DNA of 64,000 nucleotides from Thalassospira tepidiphila MCCC 1A03514 (GTDB taxonomy: Bacteria; Pseudomonadota; Alphaproteobacteria; Rhodospirillales; Thalassospiraceae), in NCBI RefSeq assembly GCF_001662875.1, contig NZ_JPVZ01000007.1, forward strand, positions 124,001-188,000, read 5' to 3'. Within the stretch, counting starts at the first letter, position 1. The number at the start of each line of letters is the position of its first letter. The notes beneath the pieces were generated by a model that saw only the letters and a program-made list of their open reading frames with translations, had not been told where the DNA came from and made no database searches. The position numbers were made by a program, and so were the translations under genes. Of this stretch, positions 61,152 through 64,000 are shown piece after piece.

Positions 61152-62066
61152 ATGACCGGTGGTGTAATGTATCAGCCGGAAATTCTCAGTGATGAGACTT
61201 TCACTTTGGCGGAATGCCCCAATTGGGATGCGGCCAATAATCGGCTTTACTGGACAGACATCCTTAATTGCAAACTGCATGCGCTTGATATCGCCACGGG
61301 CCTTCGCAAGACATGGACCTTTGACAGCGAGCTTGGCTGTTTCGGGCTGACCGATCAGGGCCGCATTATCGTGGCTCTGCGCAAAGATATCCTTTTCCTT
61401 GATCCGAAAACCGATGCGCGCGCGCCGCTGTGTCGCATTGAAGACGGGATCAACAGCCGCACCAATGATGGCAAGATTGGCCCGGATGGCGCGTTCTGGG
61501 TCGGCACCATGGATGACAATCCTGAAAAGATGCCAATTGCCTCGCTCTATCGTATTACGGCTGATGGCAAGATCGAGGAAAAGGCAACCGGTTTCAAGAT
61601 TTCCAACGGCATTGCCTGGTCCGGCGACGGATCGAAAATGTATCACTCGGACTCACGCGGGCCGTGGGTCAATCGTTGGGATTTTGATGTCGCCACCGGC
61701 AACATTTCCAACTGCACGCGTTATCTTGATCTCGATGATACGCTTGGCCGTCCGGATGGCGGTGCTGTGGATGCCGAAGGATGCTATTGGTCGGCGGGTG
61801 TGTCGGCGGGTAACCTTAATCGCTTTGCCCCGGACGGGACGCTTTTGAAATCAATCCCGATGCCAATGCCCAATCCGACCATGCCGTGCTTTGGCGGGCC
61901 GGACATGAAGACGCTGTATGTCACCAGCCATCAGGAAGGATACAGCCCGGAAAAGCGTGCTGAGTTCCCCCATGCCGGGAAGCTGGTCAAGCTGCGCGTT
62001 GAAGTGCCCGGTGTGCCAGTGACCAAGTTCCGCGAAAATAGCGAGCGGCGCGCGCAGCCCCGCTAA
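61152..62066 (+). CDS. SMP-30/gluconolactonase-family lactonase
   Basis: A 304-residue beta-propeller enzyme. Hallmarks are AECPNWDAANNRLYWTDIL near the start, NSRTNDGKIGPDGAFWVGTM, and FKISNGIAWSGDGSKMYHSD, the metal site region, then LGRPDGGAVDAEGCYW. These proteins hydrolyse sugar-acid lactones such as arabino- or galactonolactone. The position between an epimerase and KdgD suggests the second step of oxidative sugar catabolism. GGGAG precedes the ATG at 61152. Confidence 0.85.
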   Translation: MTGGVMYQPEILSDETFTLAECPNWDAANNRLYWTDILNCKLHALDIATGLRKTWTFDSELGCFGLTDQGRIIVALRKDILFLDPKTDARAPLCRIEDGINSRTNDGKIGPDGAFWVGTMDDNPEKMPIASLYRITADGKIEEKATGFKISNGIAWSGDGSKMYHSDSRGPWVNRWDFDVATGNISNCTRYLDLDDTLGRPDGGAVDAEGCYWSAGVSAGNLNRFAPDGTLLKSIPMPMPNPTMPCFGGPDMKTLYVTSHQEGYSPEKRAEFPHAGKLVKLRVEVPGVPVTKFRENSERRAQPR

Positions 62067-62080
62067 GAGGCCCGCAAAAA

Positions 62081-62120
62081 CCAAAAAGGCCATGCAGGGA
62101 AATCTGCATGGCCTTTTTCT
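62081..62120. terminator. Bidirectional intrinsic terminator
   Basis: AAAAAGGCCATGCAG and CTGCATGGCCTTTTT arms with a 6-base loop, between the convergent lactonase and FAH-like genes. Confidence 0.85.
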
Positions 62121-62135
62121 TTGGGGTCGGTTTGA

Positions 62136-62900
62136 TCAGAGCTTTTTGATTTCAGCCGTCACAGTGCCAAGCCCCTCAAAGATCGCCTCGATCTTGCCAT
62201 GCGGCGTAATGGTCGGAAGCGCGCAGGCGCCGGTGGTGATGACGTCACCTGCCTTAAGGCTTTTGCCGCGCTTGGCAAGGAACCCGACCAGATATTCAAG
62301 CCCACCAAAGATCTCTGGCCAGGCATCCGGATCATCATTGCTGGCAAGGATTTCACCGTCACTTTTGGTGGTGACTTTGCCGCCGATAAAACCAAGATCG
62401 CGCCAGCCGTCAATTTCAGCACCCAGGATGAAGTGGCTGGTCGAATTCAGGTCTGCCAGTGTCTGGATCGGGTCCTGCTTTTCGTGATAGCGGCGATCGG
62501 CAATCTCGATTGCCAGATGCATGCTTCTGATATGATCAAGGATATCGCTTGATGTCGCATCCGGGGCAGGGGTGCTGTCCATGACAACCGCGATTTCCGC
62601 CTCGATATTGGGAAAATGGATGTCGTCGGTGGTCAGTGTCGCGCCATCGCCAAGAATACGCCCATCCAGCAACGGCCCCACCAGCGGGCCATCCGCACCG
62701 ATCTTTTCCTGTGCCGCACGGGTGGCAACTGCAAGCTTCCAGCCCGCCTGCGCAATGCCGACCGTGGCAAGGGTGGCGTCCTGAATGGCATAGGCCTCCT
62801 CAAAGTTCTTGGGCGCAATGTCAGCAGGCAGGGGATCAATCAGGGTGTGGGTGGTAAAGGCATCGGCAAGGATGCGGCTGGCAGCGGTGATATCAGTCAT
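62136..62900 (-). CDS. 2-keto-4-pentenoate hydratase-like (FAH superfamily) protein
   Basis: A 254-residue protein of the FAH/2-keto-4-pentenoate hydratase branch. PADIAPKNFEEAYAIQDATLATVGIAQAGWKLAVATRAAQEKIGADGPLVGPLL is the family start, and EAEIAVVMD carries the conserved acidic metal ligands; GDVITTGACALPTI is the closing motif. Some act as hydratases or decarboxylases on 2-keto acids. In this cluster a step on a 2-keto-deoxy acid is plausible. The ATG at 62900 was chosen because it has GGGA upstream. Confidence 0.8.
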   Translation of the reverse strand: MTDITAASRILADAFTTHTLIDPLPADIAPKNFEEAYAIQDATLATVGIAQAGWKLAVATRAAQEKIGADGPLVGPLLDGRILGDGATLTTDDIHFPNIEAEIAVVMDSTPAPDATSSDILDHIRSMHLAIEIADRRYHEKQDPIQTLADLNSTSHFILGAEIDGWRDLGFIGGKVTTKSDGEILASNDDPDAWPEIFGGLEYLVGFLAKRGKSLKAGDVITTGACALPTITPHGKIEAIFEGLGTVTAEIKKL

Positions 62901-62960
62901 TCCCGGTCTTCTTGTTTGTGGCAATTGATTTGGTCGCCAGAGCCTAGCGGGCTTTGTTGT

Positions 62961-62980
62961 CAAAGTCATCATACCAATTG
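62961..62980. promoter_or_regulatory. Shared sugar-acid cluster motif, site 3
   Basis: CAAAGTCATCATACCAATTG upstream of the FAH-like gene. It shares AAAGTCATCATA with site 1. Confidence 0.6.
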
Positions 62981-63103
62981 CCGCGATTCGGTGAAATCAA
63001 CCAGATATTCCTAATTCATTCCAAAGTCGCACATTGCCGGAATGCGCATGAAATCCATGTTTTCTGGGGTTTATGGCGATTTTAGAAAGTCTGAGTATTA
63101 TGT

Positions 63104-63132
63104 TTGACAAAGTGATATGATGAATTTATAGA
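63104..63132 (+). promoter_or_regulatory. Promoter of the kdgD gene with motif site 4
   Basis: TTGACA (63104-63109), 17-bp spacer, TATAGA (63127-63132) is a near-consensus sigma-70 promoter. The spacer holds CAAAGTGATATGATGAATTT, related to sites 1 and 3, so a regulator there would block polymerase. Confidence 0.65.
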
Positions 63133-63166
63133 ATCGTCATAGTTATTTGACGTATTCAGACATTAG

Positions 63167-64000
<834 letters not shown>

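Overview
The window is a GC-rich alphaproteobacterial chromosome segment. Gene content (FecI/FecR iron uptake, several GntR/FCD sugar-acid regulators, ExoD, DUF2125, HupE/UreJ, a TIGR01459-type HAD, class 2 PyrD) best fits a marine Rhodospirillales such as Thalassospira. That placement is inferred from protein resemblance, not from a marker gene. I see no rRNA, tRNA or CRISPR array.

Layout. 0.1-6.7 kb is ordinary core: a DUF4136 lipoprotein, a class IV aminotransferase, an inositol-monophosphatase-family enzyme, a large MASE1-CHASE hybrid histidine kinase and an S24 (LexA/CI-like) regulator. 7.2-24.9 kb is a phage-derived morphogenesis and lysis island of T7/BPP-1-like podovirus type: portal, scaffold, capsid, tail tubes, fibres, large terminase, SleB hydrolase and holin. 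It has no recognisable integrase, polymerase, replication gene or large ejection protein. A palindrome upstream of the S24 gene recurs, with the same half-sites and spacing, over a promoter-like sequence facing the island. This suggests that the S24 protein represses both. Copies of a chromosomal-type palindromic repeat sit between structural genes, which suggests long residence. Most genes in the tail-collar block are preceded by an intrinsic terminator, and two genes run antisense to the island.

25.0-29.6 kb looks like accessory cargo next to the island: a TPR-repeat gene split by one in-frame TAA, then a hipB-hipA module with a third coupled gene and three operators spaced exactly 49 bp apart. 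29.6-43.6 kb returns to housekeeping and metabolism (PhzF with LysR, ExoD, an old yellow enzyme, pyrD, a HAD, a DMT exporter, a D-amino-acid aminotransferase, an arylamine N-acetyltransferase, a cytochrome c, HupE, an autotransporter). A small nucleotidyltransferase plus basic-protein pair sits behind the HAD gene.

44.1-48.9 kb is an iron-uptake unit: Fur box, FecI sigma factor, a 45-residue coupled ORF, FecR and a TonB-dependent siderophore receptor. Its left edge abuts a decayed VOC-family gene. 50.4-55.5 kb is a TetR-regulated AcrAB-type efflux system with no outer-membrane gene beside it. 55.8-64 kb is a carbohydrate/sugar-acid cluster (pentulose kinase, HAD phosphatase, two GntR/FCD regulators, aldose epimerase, SMP-30 lactonase, FAH-family enzyme, KdgD running off the end). 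Four of its promoters share a related motif, which suggests a common regulator for oxidative sugar-acid breakdown toward 2-oxoglutarate semialdehyde.
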